A stretch of 5,720 nucleotides of DNA from positions 1 through 5,720 of the forward strand of contig DUUU01000551.1 in NCBI GenBank assembly GCA_012841485.1, in the 5' to 3' direction. Under the pieces are notes generated by a model. The model was given only the letters and a program-made list of their open reading frames with translations, was not told the DNA's origin and did not search any database. The stretch comes from Armatimonadota bacterium (GTDB lineage Bacteria; Armatimonadota; JAAZEB01). Positions 1 to 5,720 of this stretch are shown here, piece by piece. Numbering within the stretch: position 1 is the stretch's first letter; each line of letters begins with the position of its first letter. Both the position numbers and the translations under genes were made by a program.

Positions 1-14
1 GGTAGGGTTGCGGC

Positions 15-37
15 GGGTGCCTGGTAGGGGGGCACCC
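15..37 (+). other. Leader hairpin upstream of the FAD oxidoreductase gene
   Basis: GGGTGCC at 15-21 is the exact reverse complement of GGCACCC at 31-37, giving a 7-bp stem with a 9-nt loop that ends 21 nt before the start codon at 59. No T-run follows, so it is not a classical intrinsic terminator. It could be the terminator of an upstream gene, a leader structure, or chance in GC-rich DNA. The Shine-Dalgarno-like AAGAGGAG at 45-52 lies outside the stem and stays accessible. Confidence 0.35.
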
Positions 38-58
38 TGGCGTGAAGAGGAGTGAGCG

Positions 59-1324
59 ATGGGAGAGACGATTCGCGAGCCTGCGCGAGAGATACCGGTG
101 ACGCACGAGGCCGACGTGGTGGTCGCGGGAGGCGGCACGGCGGGCGTGGCGTGCGCCGTGTGTGCCGCGCGCCTGGGACTCTCCGTCGTGCTGGTTGAGA
201 ACACTGCGCAGCCGGGCGGGATGGTCACGCACGTCACGCAGTGGACCAACGATTTCGACAATAAGGGCGGGTTTGCGCGGGAGTTCTACGAGCACCTGAC
301 CGCGTATGGGATCCTGGTGCGGCCCTATTACAACCCCTTCCGGGTGGTGCCCTACCTCGACTCCCTGATCGAGGAATCCGGCGTGCTCCCTCTCTACCTC
401 TGCCGGGTGGCGGCGCCCATCGTAGAGGAGGGAGAGCTGCAGGGAGTGATCGTCGAATCGAAGCAGGGCCGGCACGCGATTCGCGCCCGCATCGTGGTGG
501 ATGCCACGGGCGATGGTGATGTGGCCGCCTTCGCCGGCGCGAGTTTCGAGCTCGGGCGCGAGGGGGATGGGGCGCTCCAGTCGATCTCCCTCACGCACGC
601 CATGCAGGGCTTCCCGCGCGACCGGGTCCACCTCCGTGACGAGCTCCTACCGATGCTCCGCCGGGTGGACCCGGAGTGCCAGCTTGTCTACGACAACGGC
701 TACATCCGGCGGCAGGTGGGCACGCGCGCCGGGCTCCTGTTCGGCACTCCCCACGTGTACGGCTACAATCCGCTCAACGCCGAGAGCCTCTCGGCGGCGC
801 TCGTCGCGCTCCGCAAGCAGACGGTCGAGCTGTTCAACTTGATGCGTCAGACGGAGATCGGCGCGGAGCTGGAGTTTGGTCCTTTCGGTGGCCTGCCCGG
901 GGTGCGCGAGTCGCGCCGGATCTGTTGCGATGCCCGGGTGACCGTCGAGGACCTGCGCGCCGGGCGCTCCCGGCCCGATGGCCTCTTCACGGTGACGCAG
1001 TCGATCGATATCCACAAGCGCGTGCCGGAAGACCCGGCGATCATCGTGGAGCGGATCCAGCCCTACGAGATTCCCTATGGGGCGCTCTTGCCGAAGGGGT
1101 TGGAGCGGATCCTGGTGGTGGGACGGTGCATCGGCGGAGATCACGAGGCGCAGGCCAGCTACCGGATCATCGCGGACTGCTTCGCGATGGGAGAGGCAGC
1201 CGCCCTGGCCGCCGAGGCGGCGGTGCGCGGGGGCGTGGGCCTGCGCGAGATCGACGTCTCCGCGCTGGTAGCAGAGATGGCCCGGCGCGGGTATCGAAAC
1301 ACGCTCTCGTCGGCGACCGCGTGA
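59..1324 (+). CDS. FAD-dependent oxidoreductase (PF12831-type)
   Basis: This is a 421-residue, complete, probably cytosolic flavoprotein; no signal peptide or membrane segment is visible. Seen: an N-terminal Rossmann dinucleotide-binding fold with G24-x-G26-x-x-G29 after the strand ADVVVAGGG, E47 at the end of the second strand (the usual ribose contact) and PGGM at 52-55. A second flavoprotein strand, VVDATGDGD, spans 146-154. VRESRR at 282-287 is typical of the family. A C-terminal FAD-binding block follows: PYEIPYGALLP, then LVVGRC at 352-357, and ADCFAMGEAAALAA from 372. This order and the length match the FAD_oxidored family. The substrate is not readable from the sequence; members are often annotated only generically and frequently sit near glycan-degradation genes. 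The ATG at 59 is supported by AAGAGGAG at 45-52 with a 6-nt spacer, and the Rossmann strand follows at a normal distance. The gene ends in a convergent junction with the Uma2 gene. Confidence 0.9.
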   Translation: MGETIREPAREIPVTHEADVVVAGGGTAGVACAVCAARLGLSVVLVENTAQPGGMVTHVTQWTNDFDNKGGFAREFYEHLTAYGILVRPYYNPFRVVPYLDSLIEESGVLPLYLCRVAAPIVEEGELQGVIVESKQGRHAIRARIVVDATGDGDVAAFAGASFELGREGDGALQSISLTHAMQGFPRDRVHLRDELLPMLRRVDPECQLVYDNGYIRRQVGTRAGLLFGTPHVYGYNPLNAESLSAALVALRKQTVELFNLMRQTEIGAELEFGPFGGLPGVRESRRICCDARVTVEDLRAGRSRPDGLFTVTQSIDIHKRVPEDPAIIVERIQPYEIPYGALLPKGLERILVVGRCIGGDHEAQASYRIIADCFAMGEAAALAAEAAVRGGVGLREIDVSALVAEMARRGYRNTLSSATA

Positions 1325-1327
1325 CCT

Positions 1328-1347
1328 GCCGGCGCCCGTAGGCCGGC
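1328..1347. repeat. Small GCCGGC inverted repeat after the oxidoreductase stop
   Basis: Two copies of the self-complementary hexamer GCCGGC (1328-1333 and 1342-1347) flank an 8-nt spacer, just 3 nt after the TGA at 1322-1324. They can pair as a 6-bp stem. Next to the stronger hairpin at 1350-1373 this makes a tandem structured junction that could slow polymerase coming from the left. No T-run is present. Confidence 0.35.
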
Positions 1348-1349
1348 GA

Positions 1350-1373
1350 GGGCGGTAGGCCCTGCTACCGCCC
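1350..1373. terminator. Hairpin between convergent genes, possible bidirectional terminator
   Basis: GGGCGGTAG at 1350-1358 and CTACCGCCC at 1365-1373 form a perfect 9-bp stem with a 6-nt loop. The right arm encodes the last codons and TAG stop of the minus-strand Uma2 gene, so the structure overlaps the end of that gene. It also lies 25 nt past the stop of the plus-strand oxidoreductase. Its position between convergent genes suits a terminator shared by both. Neither side has a T-run, so it would be a weak or factor-assisted terminator; the role is inferred from position and stem strength. Confidence 0.5.
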
Positions 1374-1985
1374 GAAGATCCGCCCGACGGGGAACTGTAG
1401 GCCGGGCAGGATGCGCGAGGCGACCGCATCGCCCGGCGCGTACTCGCCGATCAGAGCATAGGCGCCCTCTTCGAGGGCAAGCACGGAGAGGGTGCGCTGG
1501 CGAGGGTCCACCATCCAGTACTCCGGCACGCCGCCGCGCTCATATACCACGCGCTTGATGCGCCGGTCGAGGCGGCCGGTCCGTCGGGCAAGCACCTCCA
1601 CCACCAGATCCGGCGGGCCATGCACGAGCTGGCCGGAGACAAGGTGCGCACGCTCCGCGCGGATGTAGCAGAGATCCGGCTTCACCGGCTCGGCCAGGCC
1701 CCGGAGGAGCACTTCGGTGGGCGCGGAGAGGACGAGGTCGCCCGGAGCGCCTTCCTGATATCGCTCCAGCTCCCAGGCGACGCGGTGTACCACCGTCTCA
1801 TGGCTGATCATCGGCGCGCGGGTCGTCCACAGGATGCCGCAGAGGACCTCAAAGCGGCGAGCAGGCACCTCGGGCAGGCGCTGATACTCTTCATAGGTCC
1901 ACTCGCCCTGGGCCGGCCACTCGCCCTCGGGGAGCGGGGGGAGCGCGGGCCACATCTCACCAGCGATAGGCGATTCAGCAGCCAA
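1365..1985 (-). CDS. Uma2 family protein (DUF820, PD-(D/E)XK nuclease fold)
   Basis: This 206-residue protein is normal in length for the Uma2 family, a restriction-endonuclease-like fold often present in many copies per genome in cyanobacteria, Chloroflexota, Armatimonadota and Planctomycetota. The cellular role of the family is unsettled. Seen: WTYEEYQRLPE at 29-39, RRFEVLCGIL at 43-52, KPDL at 102-105, GPPDLVVEVL at 123-132, D140 and K144 in DRRIKR, Y148, and the hallmark GVPEYWMVDP at 152-161. D104, E130 and K144 are the likely metal-site or catalytic positions, by family analogy. The usual SPST-like stretch after EVL reads ARRT here, so catalytic competence is uncertain. The start codon is TTG at 1985, chosen because AAAGGAGG (1991-1998, minus strand) lies 5 nt upstream; the in-frame ATG at 1955 has no properly spaced site. 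The gene overlaps the GNAT gene by 11 nt and is the last of a minus-strand unit. Confidence 0.88.
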   Translation of the reverse strand: MAAESPIAGEMWPALPPLPEGEWPAQGEWTYEEYQRLPEVPARRFEVLCGILWTTRAPMISHETVVHRVAWELERYQEGAPGDLVLSAPTEVLLRGLAEPVKPDLCYIRAERAHLVSGQLVHGPPDLVVEVLARRTGRLDRRIKRVVYERGGVPEYWMVDPRQRTLSVLALEEGAYALIGEYAPGDAVASRILPGLQFPVGRIFGR

Positions 1986-2481
1986 CGTTGCCTCCTTTCA
2001 GAGACGCGGGGGACTCCTCGTGCCTATCGTAGAGCGTGGTCACGAGGGTGACGCGGTCATCATCCCGGGGGCGCAGGTTGAAAGAAGCATAGAGCGCATA
2101 GGCGGCGGCGTTGTCTCGGTCCACTTCCACCTGGAGCGCGCGAATGCCACGCCTCCGGCATTCATCGAGGAGGGTGTTGAGGGCGTGCTGGGCGATGCCA
2201 CGCCGGCGATGCGCCGGGCGGACGAAGAGATCATCGATGAAGCCTTCCAGGCCGCCGTACTCCATGGCAAAGCGCACCGTTAGAACGACGTAGCCCGCGG
2301 GTTCCGTGCCGTCGAACAGAACCCAGGTGCGCCCGAGCGATGGGTCGCTCAGGAAGTGGCGGAAGCTGGCCCTGGACCACTCGCGGTCCAGGGCGTAGCC
2401 CGACTCGGCGTAGAACTCCTCCATGAGGTCGACCAGCAGCGGGATCTCGCCGTGCCCGGCGATTCGGGCGGTGATCTGCAT
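1975..2481 (-). CDS. GNAT family N-acetyltransferase
   Basis: This 168-residue protein should transfer an acetyl group from acetyl-CoA to an amine of unknown identity; no membrane or export signal is visible. Seen, counting from the start chosen here: a helix with EEFYAESGY at 21-29, the strand FIDDLFVRP at 81-89, and the acetyl-CoA pyrophosphate loop R92-R-R-G95-I-A97 (the R/Q-x-x-G-x-G/A motif). A helix follows to about 110, then LQVEVDRDN at 116-124 and AYALYASFNL at 127-136, the motif-B region where N124 and Y131 are typical. Start choice: the ATG at 2481 is preceded by AGGAGAAAG, the GNAT fold begins directly after it, and length is normal. A longer reading from ATG 2526 adds 15 residues without a properly spaced ribosome site. 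It lies 72 nt after the DUF6544-like gene and overlaps the Uma2 gene by 11 nt. A simple housekeeping or resistance-type acetyltransferase is as likely as a role specific to this unit. Confidence 0.88.
   Translation of the reverse strand: MQITARIAGHGEIPLLVDLMEEFYAESGYALDREWSRASFRHFLSDPSLGRTWVLFDGTEPAGYVVLTVRFAMEYGGLEGFIDDLFVRPAHRRRGIAQHALNTLLDECRRRGIRALQVEVDRDNAAAYALYASFNLRPRDDDRVTLVTTLYDRHEESPASLKGGNVGC
1991..1998 (-). promoter_or_regulatory. Shine-Dalgarno site fixing the TTG start of the Uma2 gene
   Basis: On the minus strand this reads AAAGGAGG, followed by CAACG and TTG. It is one of the strongest ribosome sites in the window and lies inside the last codons of the GNAT gene (Leu-Lys-Gly-Gly). 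The GNAT stop (TGA, 1977-1975) falls 8 nt inside the Uma2 gene, an arrangement typical of translational coupling. Confidence 0.8.
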
Positions 2482-2553
2482 CTTTCTCCTCGATACCTGG
2501 GGGCCGGCATAATGCCAGCTCTCCATGCTCCTATCCGTGTCGTGCGCGCGCGC

Positions 2554-3408
2554 TCACTGGGCCAACTCATAGGCGACCCTGGTGATATGCCCGCGCCAGT
2601 AGGGCCGGGGCCCCTCGGGGAGAATCCAGGCCACTTCGCCATAGAGGGGAACGCGCATGCCGTCGCGCGTGGCGTACTCCCCGAAGCGGCCTTCCCACGG
2701 CGTAGGCACCACGGTGTCGCCTACCATCCGGCCGCGCGCCTCGGCGCGTGCCGTCTCGATCAGCCCCTCGTCATTGAAGCCGAAAGTCATCGTGAGATCC
2801 AGTTCGCCATCGGCCAGCGTGGCGCGCGCGGTGCGGTCGTCCATCGCTTCCCAGCGCACGCCCTGACTGGGAAGGAGCGCGGTGGGATACCAGGCGGCCT
2901 CGGCGAAGAAGCGCATCAACTCCCCCTCGGCGACGCCTGGCTGGCCGCTCACATCCATGACGGTGAACAGCCCGAGTGGTGCCGCATAGAGGAGGCCCTC
3001 TCCGGCGACGTAGGCGTCGCGCACGTGGACCGCAAGCCCAGGCGCCAGGGCAACGCGCGCATCCCAATCGAAGCCGGGCCGGCGGGTGATCACGCGCTGA
3101 GAGGCAGTGAACGGCTTCCAGTTCTCCCCACGCTCGCCCAGATTGAAGTGGCCGGTCTGCTCCATGCTGGCCGCGCTCACGATTGGCTGCCCATCCTTCA
3201 AGGCGGCCTGGAAGTAGCGCTGTACCGGCTCCGGCAGGCCATCCAGTTCGGGCGCGTGGAACACCGCCGATTCAATTGGTTCTCGCGCGGCCTCCAGCCG
3301 GGCACGCACCTTGCGCGTGCCGGATGCCCAGCGGCCTCGGCCGTAGGTGAACGAACCCGCCGTCACGGCCGCCAGGCCAATGGCTCCCCATCGAATCCCT
3401 CTCCACAT
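2554..3408 (-). CDS. DUF6544/DUF6920-like protein with N-terminal membrane anchor
   Basis: This 284-residue protein of unknown function resembles what I know as the DUF6544 (DUF6920) family. Seen: one hydrophobic segment at about 7-20 after Arg residues, followed by the basic stretch RGRW, suggesting an N-terminal signal-anchor or uncleaved signal. Recognisable blocks follow: LPEPVQRYF at 58-66, KPFTASQ at 98-104, PGFDWDAR at 111-118, VRDAYVAGEG at 129-138, AAWYPTALLPSQGVRW at 171-186, DDRTARATL at 190-198, TPWEGRFGEY at 236-245, GMRVPLYGEVAW at 250-261 and PYWRGHI at 269-275. The conserved Trp/Tyr/Gly-rich strands suggest a beta-rich fold facing outside the membrane, but I cannot name a ligand or reaction. 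The ATG at 3408 has GGGAG 8 nt upstream. It is the first gene of the minus-strand unit, and the promoter at 3500-3529 points into it with a predicted leader of about 85 nt. Confidence 0.75.
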   Translation of the reverse strand: MWRGIRWGAIGLAAVTAGSFTYGRGRWASGTRKVRARLEAAREPIESAVFHAPELDGLPEPVQRYFQAALKDGQPIVSAASMEQTGHFNLGERGENWKPFTASQRVITRRPGFDWDARVALAPGLAVHVRDAYVAGEGLLYAAPLGLFTVMDVSGQPGVAEGELMRFFAEAAWYPTALLPSQGVRWEAMDDRTARATLADGELDLTMTFGFNDEGLIETARAEARGRMVGDTVVPTPWEGRFGEYATRDGMRVPLYGEVAWILPEGPRPYWRGHITRVAYELAQ

Positions 3409-3478
3409 GACCTCGTCTCCCTCGCTCTGTTACACTCCCAGCGCCCGGCCGCCGCGCGGATACCCGGCATTCCATCAA

Positions 3479-3495
3479 CCGATGGGCGCCATCGG
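3479..3495. promoter_or_regulatory. Palindrome at the predicted transcription start (candidate operator)
   Basis: CCGATGG (3479-3485) and CCATCGG (3489-3495) are exact reverse complements separated by GCG. The predicted start of transcription from the minus-strand promoter is near 3493, so the palindrome covers roughly -2 to +15, a classic position for a repressor dimer. As RNA it would form a short hairpin at the very 5' end of the transcript, which could instead protect the messenger. No regulator gene is in the window, so the protein that would bind is unknown. Confidence 0.45.
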
Positions 3496-3499
3496 GCGG

Positions 3500-3529
3500 A
3501 TCATACACCTGAAAGGGCAAGGGTGTCAA
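3500..3529 (-). promoter_or_regulatory. Sigma70-type promoter for the DUF6544-GNAT-Uma2 unit
   Basis: On the minus strand, TTGACA (3529-3524, all six consensus bases) is followed by an 18-nt spacer and TATGAT (3505-3500, five of six consensus bases). It lies 91 nt upstream of the ATG at 3408 and points into that gene. In such GC-rich DNA a chance match this good at the right place is unlikely. No second convincing promoter appears before the GNAT or Uma2 gene, so it probably serves all three. Confidence 0.7.
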
Positions 3530-3604
3530 CGGGAACGGAGAAGGCTGGCGCCAGGATCCTGCGCGGGATGGGAGGAACTATGGGGTGCCGAGGATCGAAT
3601 CGGC

Positions 3605-3611
3605 GAGGAGG
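3605..3611 (+). promoter_or_regulatory. Ribosome binding site of the secreted protein gene
   Basis: GAGGAGG followed by a 7-nt spacer precedes the ATG at 3619. A second site, GGAGG (3571-3575), lies 4 nt before another in-frame ATG at 3580, which would add 13 residues. The downstream site is preferred because it gives a signal peptide with a normally short basic n-region. Confidence 0.65.
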
Positions 3612-3618
3612 TCTTGCG

Positions 3619-5720
3619 ATGCTGTGGCAAACCGGTAGGTACTGCGGAAGGATCGTGGCAATTGGGCTGGCGCTGGGTGCGACCACCGCGGCCAGGGCAG
3701 GGGAGGTTCGCTTCACGCTTACGAATCCGGCCCCGCAGCCGGTGGCGACTGTGGCACGGGTCTCGCTGCCCGTCCCGCCGGGGGCTCTCCCCCCGCAGCC
3801 GCCAGCACGGGTGCTCCTTGGGGGCAAGCCGTTGCCCGCGCAGGCGAGAGTGATCACACGTCACCCGGATGGCGCTCCCCGGCGCGTCATGCTCAGCTTC
3901 CCCGTGAACCTGGGCGCAGGAGAGTCGGTCGAGGGCCTCTATGGCTCCGGCGCTCCGCAAGTGGCGCTCGATGGAAAGGCTCCCGGCACACTTGTCACCG
4001 ACCGCTGGCAGGTGGCCCCCGGAATCGACCGCATCGAACTGCGCCGCGCCGATGGCACGCTCCTGGCCGCCATCGATCCGTTTGGCCCGGTGAAAGCCGA
4101 GGGGAAGGTCTCCACGCAGGTCATCGAATCTGGACCGTATTTCACCTGGCTGCGGTATGACCGCCCGGGCGAGGTGTGGGGCCAGCAGGTGGACGTGCAG
4201 GTGCTCCGGACCGGCGAGCTGCGCCTCACCCATCGCATCCAGGCGAAGCCGAAGGGCGACCACTGGACGCCAGATTTCGGCTGGCGGCTGATGGCTCCCG
4301 GCGCACGGGTGTCGGAGCCGCTCAAAGCGCCGGCGCGTTTCCTGGGGCGCGACCCCAACTCGCGGTTTGCCGATGAGGCCAATGCCGACCTGATGGCCGC
4401 GTTCACCCTGGGCGATGCCACCCCCGTCTGCGTGACCAATCCCCTGGCACTGCGCCAGAACCGGGGAAGCTTCGAGGTAACCCAGGCCGATGGGGCGGTT
4501 GTGGTGCGCTCGAACCGCAACGAACCGGTGAAGGAGCTGGAGACCGAGGGGCTGATGATCCAGGAGGGCGCCTGGCGCTTCAGCGAGCTGGTGGTTGCGC
4601 CCGTCGGCAGAGCGCAACTGGCTGCCCAGCTGGATGCGCCGCTCTTTGGCCATGCCGACTGGCGGGCCTACGACGCGGTGTACCACACGGGACCGCCGCT
4701 GGAGGGGAAGCACCCGGCGCTGCGCCAGTGCGTCGAGAAGTTCATCTTTGCCCTGCAAGAGATGCAGATGAAGGGCGATGACCTCGGATCGATGCCGTGG
4801 CGATGGGCTCCATTCCAGGCAAAGCCGGATTACACCTCCCCGGTGCGCCTCAACCACGCGCTCTATGTCTGGGAAGATTGGTTTCGCGGCGGCGACCCCC
4901 GGATGTGGCGTGTGGCCCACGACTGGTGCCGCAACTACTTTGACCTGGGGATGTACTGGGGGCCCAATCCGGAGTTCTACGGCGCGTGCCGGCGCGGGAA
5001 CGCCTGGAGGGGCAAGCCGGGTCATGGCCCGGGCACCTTCAACCCGCGTTTTGATAATACACCCATCTACGTCCATAAGGGCTGGAGCAACTTCTGGCTC
5101 ATGTATGAGGAGACGGGGGATCCACGCTACCGGCACGCGGCCGAGGCCGCCGCGGAGTGGTCCATCCAGCGGCAGAACGCCGGCCTGAGCTACACGCGCA
5201 CCATCGGCGTCGTGGCCGACGCGGTGAAGATGTACGAGTACACCGGCGAGCACAAGCACCTGGAGAATGCCCAGCGCCTATATGAGAGCTTCCAGCCAAC
5301 TCAGGGCGAGGACTTGCTCTTCACGGAGAGCGGCAAGCCCGCCGTGGGGAATGACCTCTATATCGGGATTGACGCCCTGGGGTATAAGACGCCCTTCGTG
5401 AAGCCGTATATCGTGCAGTATGCCACCAACGCGCTCCCGTACCTGCTGCGCCATACCCCGGAGGATGACCGGCTGCGCCGGACGATCCTGGCACTAAACG
5501 ACTGGATGGCGCGCGTGCAGCAGCCGGGCGGTGGCTGGGGCTACCCACACCCGGCGGCGGCCGGCCCGCGCTGGAACCTGGAGTATACCCACGGGATCCT
5601 GCTGGCGCACGGCGTTGAGCCCAAGAAGGAGTATCTGGATGCAGCCGCGCGCATCCTGCGGCCCATCGCGCAGCTGTGCGAGTTGCACGGCTGGCCGGCA
5701 TCCGGGCTGGATCCGTGGGA
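3619..5720 (+). CDS. Secreted YetA/PcRGLX-like (PL26-related) protein, 3' end cut by window
   Basis: An open frame of 700 codons runs from ATG 3619 to the window edge without a stop; it is the longest gene here. Seen: an N-terminal signal peptide (Arg at 7 and 11, hydrophobic core about 12-21, A25-R26-A27 cleavage site), so the product is exported. Mature residues about 30-95 show strand-rich sequence with SLPVPPGAL and RHPDGAPRRVMLSF (81-94), the pattern of RIFT-barrel N-terminal domains in YetA/PcRGLX-type proteins. From about 365 onward the sequence becomes helical and aromatic-rich, as in an alpha/alpha toroid: LNHALYVWEDWFRGGDPR (411-428), HKGWSNFWLMYEETGDPRY (486-504), a repeat-like KMYEYTGEHKHL from 537, and GGGWGYPHP (637-645). 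Repeated x-TG-[DE]-x-[RK] helical hairpins are typical of toroid polysaccharide lyases and hydrolases. PcRGLX is an exo-acting rhamnogalacturonan lyase. The assignment is from remembered patterns, and substrate and chemistry are unproven; another toroid carbohydrate-active family is possible. The C-terminus is missing. Confidence 0.8.
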   Translation, partial: MLWQTGRYCGRIVAIGLALGATTAARAGEVRFTLTNPAPQPVATVARVSLPVPPGALPPQPPARVLLGGKPLPAQARVITRHPDGAPRRVMLSFPVNLGAGESVEGLYGSGAPQVALDGKAPGTLVTDRWQVAPGIDRIELRRADGTLLAAIDPFGPVKAEGKVSTQVIESGPYFTWLRYDRPGEVWGQQVDVQVLRTGELRLTHRIQAKPKGDHWTPDFGWRLMAPGARVSEPLKAPARFLGRDPNSRFADEANADLMAAFTLGDATPVCVTNPLALRQNRGSFEVTQADGAVVVRSNRNEPVKELETEGLMIQEGAWRFSELVVAPVGRAQLAAQLDAPLFGHADWRAYDAVYHTGPPLEGKHPALRQCVEKFIFALQEMQMKGDDLGSMPWRWAPFQAKPDYTSPVRLNHALYVWEDWFRGGDPRMWRVAHDWCRNYFDLGMYWGPNPEFYGACRRGNAWRGKPGHGPGTFNPRFDNTPIYVHKGWSNFWLMYEETGDPRYRHAAEAAAEWSIQRQNAGLSYTRTIGVVADAVKMYEYTGEHKHLENAQRLYESFQPTQGEDLLFTESGKPAVGNDLYIGIDALGYKTPFVKPYIVQYATNALPYLLRHTPEDDRLRRTILALNDWMARVQQPGGGWGYPHPAAAGPRWNLEYTHGILLAHGVEPKKEYLDAAARILRPIAQLCELHGWPASGLDPW

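Larger units (their letters stand above)
3409..3618. other. Divergent intergenic region (210 bp)
   Basis: This region separates the minus-strand unit from the plus-strand secreted protein gene. It holds the minus-strand promoter and palindrome described separately, the perfect 10-bp palindrome CAGGATCCTG (3552-3561), and two ribosome sites in front of the plus-strand gene. I could not find a convincing -35/-10 pair facing right, so the promoter of the plus-strand gene is unidentified. The reading frames crossing the region lack family motifs and I do not call a gene in it. Confidence 0.6.

Noticed and set aside
1..55. Possible tail of an upstream plus-strand gene ending at TGA 53-55
   Set aside because: One frame is open for 17 codons before this stop, but that is too short to show homology, and another frame stops at TAG 25-27. 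Nothing distinguishes a gene end from chance.
676..1341. 221-codon plus-strand frame overlapping the FAD oxidoreductase gene
   Set aside because: It is a frame-shifted reading of the same DNA with Arg/Gly/Pro-rich low-complexity product. The correct frame carries the C-terminal FAD motifs to the end.
647..1429. 260-codon minus-strand frame opposite the FAD oxidoreductase gene
   Set aside because: It is antisense to a gene with clear flavoprotein motifs, has no recognisable motif itself, and runs into the convergent junction. It is a GC-driven shadow.
2503..2519. Imperfect palindrome centred on GGCATAATGCC between the DUF6544-like and GNAT genes
   Set aside because: The perfect arms are only 5 bp, with no promoter hexamers around them. 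I cannot separate it from chance.
2542..2553. Alternating purine-pyrimidine tract GTGCGCGCGCGC (possible Z-DNA-prone site)
   Set aside because: It is 12 nt long in GC-rich DNA, next to a stop codon, with no further evidence of function.
1365..3408. DUF6544-GNAT-Uma2 unit as a new toxin-antitoxin or defence system
   Set aside because: GNAT toxins usually pair with a small DNA-binding antitoxin, which is absent. Uma2 proteins are widespread chromosomal genes, and no helicase, methyltransferase, ATPase or mobile-element context supports defence.
3347..3853. 168-codon plus-strand frame across the divergent intergenic region
   Set aside because: It overlaps the N-terminus of the DUF6544-like gene and the start of the secreted protein gene in a wrong frame, and its product is Arg/Pro-rich without motifs.

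Overview
The window is GC-rich, densely coding bacterial chromosome. It carries a FAD oxidoreductase of the PF12831 type, a Uma2-family nuclease-fold protein, a DUF6544/DUF6920-type protein and a large secreted RIFT-barrel/helical-toroid protein that looks carbohydrate-active. That mix suits Armatimonadota, Chloroflexota or Planctomycetota, with Armatimonadota my weak preference. No rRNA, tRNA, transposase, integrase or CRISPR array is visible, so the lineage call is inference only.

Layout, left to right. (1) Positions 1-58: a short leader with a 7-bp hairpin and a good ribosome binding site. (2) 59-1324, plus strand: a complete FAD-dependent oxidoreductase. (3) 1325-1373: a short convergent junction with two GC-rich hairpins, one overlapping the end of the next gene. 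(4) 3408 down to 1365, minus strand: a three-gene unit of a membrane-anchored DUF6544-like protein, a GNAT acetyltransferase and a Uma2-family protein. The last gene starts with TTG, overlaps the GNAT gene by 11 nt, and has its Shine-Dalgarno inside the GNAT coding sequence. (5) 3409-3618: a divergent intergenic region. It holds a near-consensus sigma70-type promoter pointing into the three-gene unit (TTGACA, 18-nt spacer, TATGAT) and a palindrome with perfect 7-bp arms at the predicted start of transcription. (6) 3619 to the right edge, plus strand: a signal-peptide-bearing protein of at least 700 residues, cut by the window end. It is the largest gene here. Its architecture resembles the YetA/PcRGLX (polysaccharide lyase family 26) group.

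How they may work together: the two plus-strand genes would fit a glycan-catabolism neighbourhood, with a secreted polysaccharide-active enzyme and an FAD enzyme of a family often found beside such genes. They are separated by the minus-strand unit, so a shared pathway is inference. The minus-strand genes look like a small, separately promoted and possibly repressor-controlled operon of unknown purpose. I saw no convincing new defence, toxin-antitoxin or mobile system. The best leads are the promoter/operator architecture and the unassigned specificity of the secreted protein.
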